The notes beneath the pieces are model-generated. The model ran no database searches. It was given only the letters and a program-made list of their open reading frames with translations, and was not told where the DNA came from. DNA of 64,000 nt from Pisaster brevispinus (lineage: Eukaryota; Echinodermata; Asteroidea; Forcipulatida; Asteriidae), in assembly GCA_023634235.1 (NCBI GenBank), contig JAMKCF010000007.1, positions 3,080,001 to 3,144,000 of the forward strand, read 5' to 3'. Position numbers and translations under genes: made by a program. This document shows, piece after piece, positions 36,926-48,696 of this stretch (the stretch's first letter is position 1; every line of letters starts with the position of its first letter).

Positions 36926-39395
36926 TGCTTGTCACCAATTGAGTCCAAAGTGCTTTAATCATTTGGAAGGAAACAAACCAACTGCCTTGTAGTCGTAACG
37001 ATTATTATCTCATTATGGAACAACCCACATATTGAATTTATTTAACTTACTTCCTCAATTTGTTTAAATCAAGAAAACAAAGTCGCAAGCAATCGCAACA
37101 TTTGACTTCTAAAAAAACCCCAAAAAAAACAAAACACTATTATTTTGATTGTTATCAGTCTCTTCCATGTAAGGCCTGTCAACACATGAAATCATGAGTT
37201 TTATTTTCTTCTTTTTTAGTTTCGTTTTAACCCTTTTTGAAGGGGAAGGTGGACAGATGTGCTCCACACATTGATAAAATTAGCATAATCTCCAAAGTGT
37301 TATGACCTGCGGGACTCTAATTCCCTGACATCCAAGGCAAGACCATTCCCCATATCTAAGAGGGGGGGGGGAGGTGTCAGGTCCAAGATTGTTTTTGAGG
37401 GGCAGAAAATTATTTGCACTCATGTACTTAGCACATAAATATACCATGTCAAATGCAGACCTCCCAAGATCTAACCCTTTCAAAAGTTGACAACATTATT
37501 TAAAACATTAAAAAAAAACAAAGGCTAAAACAGTCATATACACTAGCTTGGCAGCAAAAGAAGTCATTTATATATAAAACATCATTGTAAATGCACAGAA
37601 AGCATTTTTAATGTATGTTGGATTGTGTGGAACAGTCAGTACCACCTAATCAACACATGCGTATACTCAGGGATTAAACAAATTGAAGGGTTAAAAGTCT
37701 TTCCATGTTTTTTTTTTCTTTGTTTTTTTTCTTCTACATATTAAATATTGTACAACTTACAAATTCTTATTCCATAATTGTCTTCAACAAAGGCCGAATA
37801 ACGCTCATACACTGTCAAAGGCAGAAGTATTTTAGGTTTTTCAAAAGTCTTTGAAGTGCGATGTTGGACTGTACCATTTATCCAGCAGGGATTGAAGTCA
37901 ATATTGTACTTCACACCTTTAATGAGACACTGATTTTTTTGGAGAAGACCTAATTTAAATATTCTGACTTGTTGGCTAAAATATTACTTACTCTATGTCC
38001 TTTTGATAGCAACATATTATTTTGCTTCCCATGGTATCCACTTTGTATCAAAATATTGATCGACAGGGGCCGGGGTTGAAAATCATTCACCTGCAACGTG
38101 AGTTGACCATGCCACCTGTGTGTGTACATTGTGCAAAGAAGTTTCTGGAAGGTCAATAGCACACGCGCTAAATAAAACTTCTACAGTGTGAACTTCGGAA
38201 ACTATTGTAAGATTATTGAATAAATAGCATCGTATAATCATTGAGTCTCACTCTGTTTAGAAAACAACCGATTGTTGTGTTTTTCGTAATCCAGAAAGAG
38301 GAGAAGACCCGTTGTGTTTCTTTCAAACTAGTAACTATCAATTGTGCAGTTAGTACACCTAGGGCTGGGGGTTGATCGATCCCCCTGTCACTGAAGACAA
38401 GCACAACTTGATCCTGAGAAACATTAGGCCTGCGTTTTCACTTGTTAGATTTGATAACGACAGCACTCATAGTTCTTCGTAGTAGCCTAAATACTAAAAT
38501 TCATCATAATGGACCTAAGGTAGGCCGAGACCTAAGTATTCCCAAGCCCAATGTTATAATTGATATAATCGGATTTGTATAAAAAAATTATGAATTGATT
38601 TAGTTGCTAAAAAAGTTCATTAATATTGTATTATTTTGTATTGAGGGGCTTTTTTTTATTTTATATTTTTTTTACCAATTACGTTTTTAAATGTACTATA
38701 GAGTCGAGTGTGCTTGTGAGCATGATTATGAAGGTCCAATAATCCTGAAAAGCCAAGATCCTGAACCCATTTATGAGTAAAGTAGCCTGTATTTTGACTG
38801 TGTAACTCAGGATGGCTGATTCAATGACTCCTAACTAAAATATAGTGTTTAAATAATGATCTTGCTAAAACAAAATTCGCTAAAGTGGTCAGATAATGCA
38901 TGAAATCGCACCACTGTGCATCTACAATCCTGTTTCGGACCATTTAAGCGGGCCCCTGAAACCATGCCCTTAAGCTAGGGCTTCGTGTTACGCCAACGCA
39001 GGAACCACAATTTGCATTCACTTTTTTGCTGCACACCACCCCCCCCCCCCTTCCCCAGTTTTAAAACTTATGGATCTGATTACACTTATTCAGATCTCGT
39101 ATGAATAAACTGGTGCTGAGATTTCCACGTAATGCAAACAGCTTGATTTAATAACCAATTATACACAAACTAGTTAATTGATTTTGAGCCACAGTTGAAC
39201 TTTTACTTTGTTCATTTCTGGGAAAGGTTGCAACATTTAACTTAGCAATTATGAAAAACTTCCTCAGAAAGTTACGTTATCGTTAGACTTACCTATGGTC
39301 AAATCTAAGTTATATAGCTCTCAACTTAAGTTACATTGTTCTGAGTAAACTAATAATAATAATAATCAAGTTTACCCATAATGCAATACGTATTC
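36926..39395. other. Upstream region of the 35689 gene, no recognised gene
   Basis: AT-rich with homopolymer runs (G near 37363, C near 39040). A block at 39100-39350 matches 15400-15640. Short open frames have no family signature. Confidence 0.35.
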
Positions 39396-39445
39396 TAGAC
39401 AAGTCAGGACCAGAAGACACTGGATATCTGTCTAGATACCGATCT
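39396..39445 (-). pseudogene. Very short type I receptor relic
   Basis: About 45 bases match the part of Ig-like domain 1 around the YRDRYSVSSGP segment of the pseudogene at 17349-19184 (plus-strand 18915-18955). No longer homology surrounds it. A 16-base tandem doublet with ATCTGTCTAGATACCG follows directly. Confidence 0.4.
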
Positions 39446-39974
39446 GTCTAGATACCGATACTTATACATATATAATAATTTTGATGGTAATTGATGTATG
39501 TATGCATCATTTAGAAAGTTTTTGTAAACACATGGAAAGAAGATGTCAGAACCAGAACGCAATCAAAATTTTCAAAAAGCTTAAGGTTCTGTTATTTGTA
39601 TTGGCGTAAGCATACGCCTACGCATAGTTTTTTATTCGAAACAATTTCACGATATTGCGCACGTTAGTGCACACATTCGCGAAACTGTTCACAGCATCGC
39701 ATAGGTTTGCGCACATATTTGCGATTCACGAAGTCCCTTCGGGGCCATTATGTATAAATGATCTCTGCCCTTGCTAAAAGACAAACATATTTGTTTTAAC
39801 TCCGCTGCATAACCAAAAATATGCTACAATATGTAGTCAGAAGGCAGAAGGCTTTGCGAACTGTGTCTTTGCCATAAAGACCACGAAACTGTACCCCGTC
39901 TCCATCAACTTCAACAGCCCAAATGACAGCGGCAAAGATGTTGAACTCATTGTGATTGAGACTTGCAATGGTGA

Positions 39975-40615
39975 TGACTAACACCACTCAGAGAAGCACG
40001 CTGGATTCACCAACTCAAGACAGTCCAACCCTTTGGACTCAACATAAACACTGGTGTTAAATAACTTCTCATCACACTTCTGTCACTTTTTTGCCTGCCT
40101 GTTTATTTCTTTGATGTAATAATTATACATATAGTTAGTTTAAATAACCTGTTCTCTCCACTGGTTAATTTTCCCCTCCTTTCTCTCAATAAGTTGTTTT
40201 AAAGTAACCATGTCAATAACCTATTGCTCTCTTCACTAGTTATGTTATCCTGCCCCTATTGTTAGTTGCATTATCTTGATGTGGCTTACTCTCTAATTCT
40301 ACCATTTGATGCTTCCCGCATTTTAATGCCTAGAATGCGGTACCACCTTTATGGTCCAGTGATTTAGCCTTTCACACTGACCATCCTTTGTCCTCACTAC
40401 TTTACTCTGATTGTTTCTTAGACAACCAGTTGCTTGTAAATTTATAACTCTGATTGGCTATATTGTCCCGCTTTTTTTTCTGGATTCATTCCCTTTAATC
40501 CTTTGCTCCTCTTTTTGCTACAACTAGATATGTTTGCGTTTGTGCCTGTTTATGCATCTGACGAAAGTCCGGTTTAGATCGAAAGCTATGTCATTTCCCC
40601 TACATTATAGAAAAT
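39975..40615 (+). mobile_element. 5'-truncated retroelement 3' end, probably Penelope-like
   Basis: The plus strand ends a frame with REARWIHQLKT, then PFGLNINTGVK and a stop near 40062. This resembles, from memory, the C-terminus after a GIY-YIG domain in Penelope-like elements. About 550 bases of apparent 3' untranslated sequence follow, ending near CTGACGAAAGTCCGG and TCGAAAGCTATG. The reverse transcriptase is missing. Confidence 0.4.
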
Positions 40616-41400
40616 TCTTGCCTTATTGGGTTATTTAGAAACTGCAATATTTCTCTTTGGTTTCAGGTTCAGGATTTTTTCTTTGTTTTTCATCGTTAGT
40701 TCATGGGTGTATTTTATTTTGATTGTATTTAACATCCTGGATAGCACTCTTGATGCAGTTGAAAACACGTAGTTATTTTATCAAATGAACTTAACCCTTC
40801 CAATTGCAATCCTCTACATGTGGTCAATTTTGTCGATTTTTGTTACCCTCCCAAAAGGAAATAAAACAACACATTATTATGCTGACAACGTCTGTATTTA
40901 TTTATGTAACCACTCTTGCTAAAGAATTGAAGTCAAAACTACCACGGAGTTTGTTTAATTATGCGTCCATTGAAATTTACCGCCAAAATGTGAATGTAAT
41001 CTTAGTCTGCAAATTGTCCTGAAGGTTAGACATGTGAAATAGTTTGGACGAGCATGAATGTCACCAGCCTATTACACAAATCGTATTCTCCTCGTTCATC
41101 GATGAAGACGACGCTTAGTTAGTTATCTTGACACAGTCATGAAATAATTTTCTCTAATTGTGTCCTCTTCTGTATCAAAATTTACACAATTCCTGCATTA
41201 TTTCGATTTAAAATAAGGTCGTTGGTTGTGACAAGCAGGAAGTATTTTTCATCGTTTCTTCCTGTAATTTCATATGAGTTGTGTAAACACCCTTGCCCTG
41301 AGGAAGTTCAGAATGTATGTTATAACTGGAATGACTTCTTCAATTTGCATCAACAGTGAAATGCTGATATGCTCTTATTGTATTAAAGTACCACTTTTCC

Positions 41401-41513
41401 CTAAAAGACTGACTGCATCAATGTCGATTATATGTCCGGGTTCTGTGGAGAACCCGGAGAACCCTAAAAGACTGACTGCATCAATGTCGATTATATGTCC
41501 GGGTTCTGTGGAG
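41401..41513. repeat. Short tandem duplication, 50-base unit, period 63
   Basis: CTAAAAGACTGACTGCATCA begins at 41401 and again at 41464, each copy running for about 50 bases to TTCTGTGGAG, with a 13-base spacer. Confidence 0.8.
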
Positions 41514-41589
41514 TTATGCATTTCCATTGACACCGGGGTGTTTCGATAAAGTTTTTGAAGTTGCCACCACAGAGATAATTTGGGGATAT

Positions 41590-41812
41590 TTCAGATCTAT
41601 ATGCAATCTACACAGCCCACTACATCGATCCCAACCAAACCCATTCAAACCCCAAAATCAACCCCACTGTTTCGCACCACGTCTTGCGTACTTTGTTGGA
41701 TCTATGCGGCCAAAACAAAACACCACCACCACCATGACCCCCACGACCACTACCACCACCACCACCACAACCACAACCTGCACCAACACCACCAAAATGC
41801 ACCACGTTATGC
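41590..41812 (+). repeat. CCA-rich interspersed repeat, copy 5
   Basis: From AGATCTATATGCAATC to CCA runs; close to copy 4. Confidence 0.6.
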
Positions 41813-44800
41813 CTACATAAACTAATCCTATGCTTTATATTCAAGTTTAGGCTGTCATTTTCATCTTTAAGACTACAATATTACATCATTTTGACAAAAC
41901 ACTTTGATCAAAAACAAACTACATACATTTATTGTGTTTTGTATCTTGCATAAATAAAATCATTTAACACAGTTCTGGTATGTTTATATAAAATATCTAC
42001 ATGCGGCAGCCATTCTTATGATTGCTAAGTAAATATAATTTTATTATGAAATAATTAGGACTTGGTGAAGCCCTCGTTCCGAAAGTACAGCGAAGAGTTG
42101 ATGACGAGAACAGCAGATTTTAAGATTTCTCAAACATCCAGTTTTTGTTCATGTGTTGCCTTCTCTTGCATTATAATAATAGGTCTGCTATAAGCCATGC
42201 AGTGTAAGTATGTTAGGGTGATTATTATTAGCTGTTCCGAACTACTGTCGGAACAGGTATTGTTTTAGTTTCTGTTTTTTGTTTTATTATCAAAAATTTT
42301 AAATCATAAAAAATATCAAATCATAAAAAGTCTTGATTTCATGACGACTTTGCTGTCTGTTGTTTGTTTGTTTGTTTGTTTCTAGGAAATTAGTTTTTGT
42401 GAGCAAAGTGAATGCAATATAGGCTTTTCATAGAGACAACCGAAAAATGACGAACATTAATAGATAAATTACGTGGATTAAACAGCAAACCGCCTTCACC
42501 GATTCAGAGTGACATTTGTGTCAAATAAATTTAGCCCTGAATCCTAAGAGATACAACTTTGTGTGAAAATCATCAACAATTTTCAAATTTTCAATTAAAA
42601 CTCTCTGCACTTTTATGAAGAAAAAAAAAACACTGGAAAGCTAAGAATCATTCAAGGATTTAAAATCGACTTGAACAACAAGTGCATTTAAAACATTACC
42701 AATAATGTATTAATATTATTTTATAGCATTAATAATAATGATATTAATATTAATACACACAATGATTTTAATTGTTGTATACAGATTTTAAGAGAACAAA
42801 GCAGTACAATTTTGTTTTCTCTTTAGTTGTTCATAAGTGTAATAACAAAATATTATACAAAATTATTAGTGCTAAGTAAACATAAAAATAACATAAATAA
42901 CAACAACTAAGCAAGCCTGTGTAAGTCTGTGCATTGTACATCAGACATGTCATTACACACGTTGAAAATCAAAGCGATAACCGACCCGGAATCAAATCCG
43001 GGGGGGGGGGGCTTGACTCAGATTGGATCAGCTTGATTAGGAAACAGAGATTTTAACTTGTTTTTTACGTCAGATTCACCAATTTCCTGTTAATTTCGAC
43101 ACTGATTTCGGGTCAAACTGACTCAGAAATGACCGCGAGACTCGGAATCCGGGCCAATTCTGACCCGGAAGTTTTTAGAGTGTGGTCAACTCTGTGGACA
43201 AAGATTTATAATAATACAAAAAATGTCGGTTACAGATATGGCATATAAAACCTGTCAATTATTATGCAAACAAACTAATATTGTCAATTTGCCCTGTGGT
43301 AATTTCTTGAACGCATATTATCATTTGATCCGAGTTTGATATGATTCTAAGTATGGGAACAATGAGTTTTTTTTTTGCATCTAGGTATTTTTAAGCTAGT
43401 TCCTCGTTAGTTTTACAATTACTTCCTTAATATAAATTTAAAGAACGCGTCCATCTTAGAACTTAATGTACAACGTAGAGTTATATATTAACTGGAGGCT
43501 TGACAAGGGCAGCAGCGGCCATTTTGTAAGCAGTCAAAATACAAGGAAGGCATTAAAAACTAACTTCTGCAGCGGTTCAGCGCCATTCGAAAGCAATGCT
43601 TGGGACAGACTTCGCACATGCACACGCACAAGACTCGGCCGCGGGCAGGCATGCAAACAGGTCTTAGACACGTTTTAGACACGATTTTAAATACAATTGA
43701 TTTATTCTTAACATAATCAAATGATGTTATTTGTGCCTAGATTATTAGTGCGTGTTGCAACAGAGCAACGGTTAGCAAGTAAACTGTGAAATTTATGAAT
43801 GCCAGTAAAGACCATTTATAGCACTATGAAATCCCCAAATAAATCTAAGATTTTAGAATTATATTTCCTCACTTTGGACAACAAATCTTGACAAAAGTGT
43901 GTTCATCCTCTATTGAAACGGATAAGAAAACCCCCATAAAACAACTCTAAAACGGCCGCTCAATTTTTTGTTTTGTTTTTTTTACATTTTTTTATAGACC
44001 GCATAGCGTGTATGTAGCAAGCACACCGCGTACTTCGTATGCAATGTTGCCCCCGTACGTGTCTCCTTGCGGTGCCTTTGCGTTTGTGCACGTAGCATTA
44101 CAACTGCGCACTGTATTACCGTTATATAACTCTCTGATGTACAATAATTATAAACAACATAATATAAAATGCTCTAAGTAGCTGCCATGCTATTCATCGA
44201 GTGGACTACCTGGGAAGGAGGTTGAGGGGTTTATAACATTGATTGTGTACACGCGAGTGAATAATGTAGAGACAAAGCTGGATATGGTTAGGACGTTTGA
44301 ACTCGAGGAAGGAAGTGATTTTGAGACGTTTTACTCTCAGTTTTAGCTTAACAATGTTAAGAACTTTGGACAGCACCCTCGTCATTGTCATCAAAGGAAA
44401 ACATTACAAATATCGGAATATAGACGTGTCCATTCACTTATAGTCTAGCATTATTTAAACATCAAAAGGTAAACGTTCCAGCACAAAAGGTGATTGGGCT
44501 TTCACTAAAAACAGAGTTTTGTCTCTTTAGGTGTCGTATGCCCGGGAGAAGGGCATACAAGACTTTACGCCCTTCGGCCAGCGACAAATATTTTTTATTT
44601 TTTATTTTATTAGTATTTTTTTTCAAGTTAGAGAAGGTTGTTTGCAATCACAACACAAAACACATGGAATTGGTGTTACATTGTTTGTAGCTATAATAAC
44701 CACAGGGAGATGTTTTCCTGTTTCAATGCAGAATGTAACCTTCTTAGCGACATGGAAATAAAACAAATATAAATGCATCTTGTTTGAATAAACTGATGCA

Positions 44801-46663
44801 GTGGTTTCCACGATATACCGAGTTGCAGGTAGGCCGATTTCCTGTTGTTGTGCATGCAGATTTATTTGATAATAAATAGCACAACAATTAACGAACTTTT
44901 TTTAAAGCTCAGAGCATAATTTATAAGTGTTTTTATTTCTTGGAAAATTTGAAACCTTTGACTTAACAATTATGAAAATGTCATCTGATAAAATGTATTT
45001 TTGTTTTCTTATCATTTACATTTATGGTTGAACCTAAGCTACAGCTTTCATCTTATGTTACATTGTTCTGAGTAAATTTATGAAATATCCAATATAATTT
45101 ATACAATGAGTTTTCTGGGTATTTGACTGTGTTAATTCCTCGTTGGTTTCATATTTACTTCCTTATAATCGACAATAACGCGTCCATCTCATAACTTAAT
45201 GTAGACTCTTTGTGTACAACATTAAACGAGGCCGTCAGTTTTGTCAGGATGTTCATAGAGTGGACTGCCTGGGAAGGAGGTTGAGGGGGGTTGACTGTAA
45301 TGACTTTGTACAAGTGGTCCAAAGCAGCCTTTGATTGGAACATTTGAAAGTGAGGATAGACGTGATTTTGTGAAGTTATATTATTAGCTTTAGCTTCAAA
45401 ATGTTCAGATATTGGACAGCCTCGTTTAGATGTCTTCATCGAAAGAAACCCCAATGAGGGTATATTATGGACGCTTCCATTCATTTAAAAACGTGTCATT
45501 GTTATTGTCAGTAAGGTACGTGTCCTTTTTTTTGCACGTGTCCTTTAACGTGTCCTTTTTATTGTCAGTAAGGTACGTGAGAGTTTAACACCCTTTGGAA
45601 AACACGTGCACTGTTGCTGCATCACCAAAACCAATGCTAAGTGCCTGGCTCTCCCAACAATTATGAAGTCAGCCCCATCCATACAGATAGTCCTTTTCCA
45701 TTGCGTTTTACAATAGTTCAAAGTATAGACTTAGAAAAAACTACTCACATTTTTTTTCTACATAACATGTATCGGTAACATTGTTTCTCCTAATCTATTG
45801 AAATGATTGCAATGGCCATCGCACAAAAACGAAACAGTAAATAATATGCCAACTTAATTAAATAAAACTATTAAAGATCTAAACATTGGAGGACTCCAAA
45901 GGGACATTCAAGTTCTTTGTCAAACAGTTGCAAGCCTAATAAAGGTCAACTTCAATTATATTTGAACTGATAACCAAGAAAAAACGTCACCCTAACTGCC
46001 AACTGTGTAGATAGGACGTGACGGGAAGGGGGTGCACGGAGGGGCATTGCTTTTAAATGGGGGCCCAGGGGAATGAGTTGTCTGTGGTGGGGGAGTCATG
46101 CTTTTATTTTGAAAGGGGACGCTGCAGGGGGTCAACATACTCTTAGGTTCTTGGAACTTTGTTGCAGCGGTAGCAAGAGCGATTGCGAAAGCTTAACACA
46201 ATAGAGTATGCAAATACACATTTTCGTTCCCCCTTTTTTTATTTTATTTTATTTTTTATTTTTTGTTTGCTTACTGCAACTACTGTTCGCATGCTCTTCC
46301 GAAGGAATCTGATCGAACCCTTCCACGAAGGGCTTGAAATAAAAATAAAGATACGCTTTTAGTTCTACAATGACATGACATGAAATCGTTTTAGGCTCAA
46401 CAAAAATGCAAGAGTTCTCAAAGTAAGATCTTAAAATCTCAAGTGAGATCTTAGATCAGAGTTATCTAATTGGGGTAATCATTTAAATACTCATTCACCA
46501 ACTAATCTAAAATGTAAATATTTGTTTGTTCTTCTATGAACACATAATGCGGAGCAGCCTCTAAAGTTTAACAGAAACGCCAGACTTTCTTTCCCTCCCA
46601 AGACTTCGATTTGTTTTTGCTTTACTGCTTGTCATTCTTTATGGGGGCGTGGCCTGTTTTCTC
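41813..46663. other. Array flank blocks downstream of the 46664 gene
   Basis: 42040-43190 matches 54270-55095 in outline, including its GGGTC-rich repeat (42980-43184). Two copies of the GGTTGAGGGG block (about 44190-44600 and 45230-45490) look like a local duplication. A small repeat of GTCAGTAAGGTACGTG occurs near 45508 and 45566. No gene. Confidence 0.45.
42980..43184. repeat. GGGTC-rich MITE-like repeat copy, left end decayed
   Basis: Ends with CCCGGAAGTTTTTAGAGTGT. The left inverted repeat is missing and a G run replaces it. Confidence 0.5.
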
Positions 46664-48517
46664 CTACCTCAGCTTACCCACGGTCTTCTTGTTTCCAATG
46701 TCAGCATAAACCGTCTCCTCCTCTGGGTTGATGATTCTTGCCGATCCTCGCGATAGATCCAAGTCAGCGTAGATCAGACCTTCCACATTCCTCTGTCTTG
46801 GGTCATCCTTGACGAGACCGTCCTTACCGTGGTCTGCCGTCTGCTCTAGCCCGGCCTGGGCTCGGGTGGCGGTGTTCCCTCGACGTTTGGAGAGATGGTA
46901 CGGAATGACGCGAGGGGGTTTCTGACCAGACGGTTGACGGTCAACGACGCGCCCTGGTACCGGCAAATCCTTCACAGTGACGGTTGATTTATGACCGTTG
47001 TCTGTTCCACGACTCAGCTTTGGTTCCCCCTTTCCACGTTCGGATACTCTCCACGATTCGTCCTCACTGGAAATGGCGCCCAATGTCTTACCTTTGGCCC
47101 GACTTTTATCCACCACAGCGTACATGGACTCAGGATGGTTACGTTTATCATCACGTTTCTCCCCATCCCTGACAATCACTGTGTCTAACGGATACTCAAC
47201 TGATCTCTCCCCTGCAGAGTAAGTGTGGCTATTTTCATGATCACACCTCGGAGTGACTCCGTGCAGTTGGGTTTCTGATATCCCGTCTGCATCACTTGCT
47301 CCTCGATCATCTTGAGGTGTATGAGATTTACGCTTTTCAATAGCCTTGGATTGAGATCGTCCTCTGAAGACAAGAAAGTACATGAGGATTGCAATGAGGA
47401 CAACTAAGAAGCCAGCTCCTACAGCTCCTCCTACTATGATGACTGTAGAGTCCGTAGATCCTGAAGAAGGGTTGCTACTGTCAGGATCGGAATCTTGCTT
47501 CTTGGTCGGTAAAGGGGATGGGGTCTGGGGTGCAGATGGGGTAGACTGTTGGTTAAACGAACCACTCGTGGTCAGTAATACAGAAGAGATCGTTGTCGAG
47601 TGAGGTGCCGACATCTCACTTGTGTGTGTTTCCAGAATGTCAGGACTGGGATCTTGCTTCTTGGTCGGTAGAGGGGATGGGGTCTGGGGTGCAGATGGGG
47701 TTAACTCTAGGGTTAACGAACCATTATGTAGTTCAGAAGAGGTCACTGTCATTTGAGGTGTCTTCATCTCACCTGTGTATGTGTCCATGGTAACCTCATT
47801 CCGACGAACAAGCAACAAGCCACTAATAGTCTCCCCAGTAATTGACATGGATCCTCCGAACACCACACATTTTACAGCAATGCCGTTTTCTCTCATTGCC
47901 AACCTCAGCATTGTCATGGTTTTGTTTTTATCACGAAATGCAATCAAATGATCTCCCTCTGTTATGTTTTGCCAAAAATCTTCTTGATTATGCCCCGTTG
48001 ATCTAATATACCAAGTGTATGTTAGTTCGTACTCAATGGTTGGTTGCGTTTGGCAATAAAACTTTGCATTTTGACCCACGTATCTATCAATCTGAGACGG
48101 TATGACAGTAGTGTCTATCGGACCAACTACCAGTCTAGCTGCATTGGAATCTTCGATTTCTACTCCAGGTTGTAATTTGTAGACATAACAGCTGTAATAT
48201 CCCTTATCAATCGGTTGTAAATTGCGTATGTGAAAAGTCCATGTACAGTCACCTAACGTGATCGTGTACCTCTCTCTACCAAGGATATTGGTGTACACCG
48301 TGGTCCAAGCAGATATCCCTACATTGGACTCTTTTGTCATCCCACGTTTCCAATGCATCTGATATGAGCTCTTTGTTTGACACCATACATTCTGGAGCGT
48401 ACAGCTTAATGTCACATCACTTCCTTTCAAGGCGAGGGTGTCAACTGGGTGAGTCTGGAAAAGTGTGGCCTCACCCAACCCACAGGTCAAAGTCATAACA
48501 ATGATGAGCAGAAACAT
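46664..48517 (-). CDS. Intact intronless two-Ig-domain receptor, ectodomain type II with long ITIM/ITSM tail (tail B)
   Basis: An open frame of 617 residues encodes a whole type I membrane receptor without an intron. Residues 1-17 are a signal peptide. Ig-like domain 1 has Cys39, Trp56 and the D-x-G-x-Y-x-C signature ending at Cys110, plus extra Cys46 and Cys91 that could form a second disulfide. Ig-like domain 2 has Cys155, Trp169 and Cys217. The stalk (about 250-355) is rich in Pro, Ser and Thr and contains the block SAPQTPSPLPTKKQD twice. A transmembrane helix spans about 357-384. The tail has Tyr466 (SMYAVV), Tyr583 (LIYADL) and Tyr604 (TVYADI), which match ITIM, ITIM and ITSM consensus. 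By analogy with vertebrate families this suggests SH2-phosphatase recruitment; the ligand is unknown. The ATG at 48517 follows a TATA box by about 60 bases. It is one of two undamaged members. Its name in any species is unknown to me. Confidence 0.88.
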   Translation of the reverse strand: MFLLIIVMTLTCGLGEATLFQTHPVDTLALKGSDVTLSCTLQNVWCQTKSSYQMHWKRGMTKESNVGISAWTTVYTNILGRERYTITLGDCTWTFHIRNLQPIDKGYYSCYVYKLQPGVEIEDSNAARLVVGPIDTTVIPSQIDRYVGQNAKFYCQTQPTIEYELTYTWYIRSTGHNQEDFWQNITEGDHLIAFRDKNKTMTMLRLAMRENGIAVKCVVFGGSMSITGETISGLLLVRRNEVTMDTYTGEMKTPQMTVTSSELHNGSLTLELTPSAPQTPSPLPTKKQDPSPDILETHTSEMSAPHSTTISSVLLTTSGSFNQQSTPSAPQTPSPLPTKKQDSDPDSSNPSSGSTDSTVIIVGGAVGAGFLVVLIAILMYFLVFRGRSQSKAIEKRKSHTPQDDRGASDADGISETQLHGVTPRCDHENSHTYSAGERSVEYPLDTVIVRDGEKRDDKRNHPESMYAVVDKSRAKGKTLGAISSEDESWRVSERGKGEPKLSRGTDNGHKSTVTVKDLPVPGRVVDRQPSGQKPPRVIPYHLSKRRGNTATRAQAGLEQTADHGKDGLVKDDPRQRNVEGLIYADLDLSRGSARIINPEEETVYADIGNKKTVGKLR

Positions 48518-48576
48518 TGTAGCTATTGATACATGTAGAATGAGCGATGAAATAACAGCAAACTGCAGTCTTCACA

Positions 48577-48584
48577 TTTATATA
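48577..48584 (-). promoter_or_regulatory. TATA box of the 46664-48517 receptor gene
   Basis: On the minus strand the sequence reads TATATAAA, about 60 bases before the ATG, leaving room for a 5' leader of some 30 bases. The same box with the same surrounding bases precedes the relic at 11656, and a degraded form precedes the gene at 60301. It is therefore conserved between paralogues. Confidence 0.6.
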
Positions 48585-48677
48585 AAAACAAGATATCCCA
48601 ACGAGTCACTCGTCAACTTAAACTAAACTTGCAAATGCTGAAGACAATCAGCTTCATAAAAACCTCAAACTTAAACT

Positions 48678-48696
48678 GATTTCAGTTAGAATGCAG
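48678..48696 (-). promoter_or_regulatory. Conserved upstream element of type II receptor copies
   Basis: The plus-strand string GATTTCAGTTAGAATGCAG, about 165 bases before the ATG, recurs with small changes upstream of the type II copies near 2426, 11791 and 60456 and in an orphan flank near 33325. It contains the near-palindrome AACTGAAATCAGTT, which loosely resembles an interferon-regulatory-factor-like site. Retention is seen; the factor is a guess. Confidence 0.3.
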
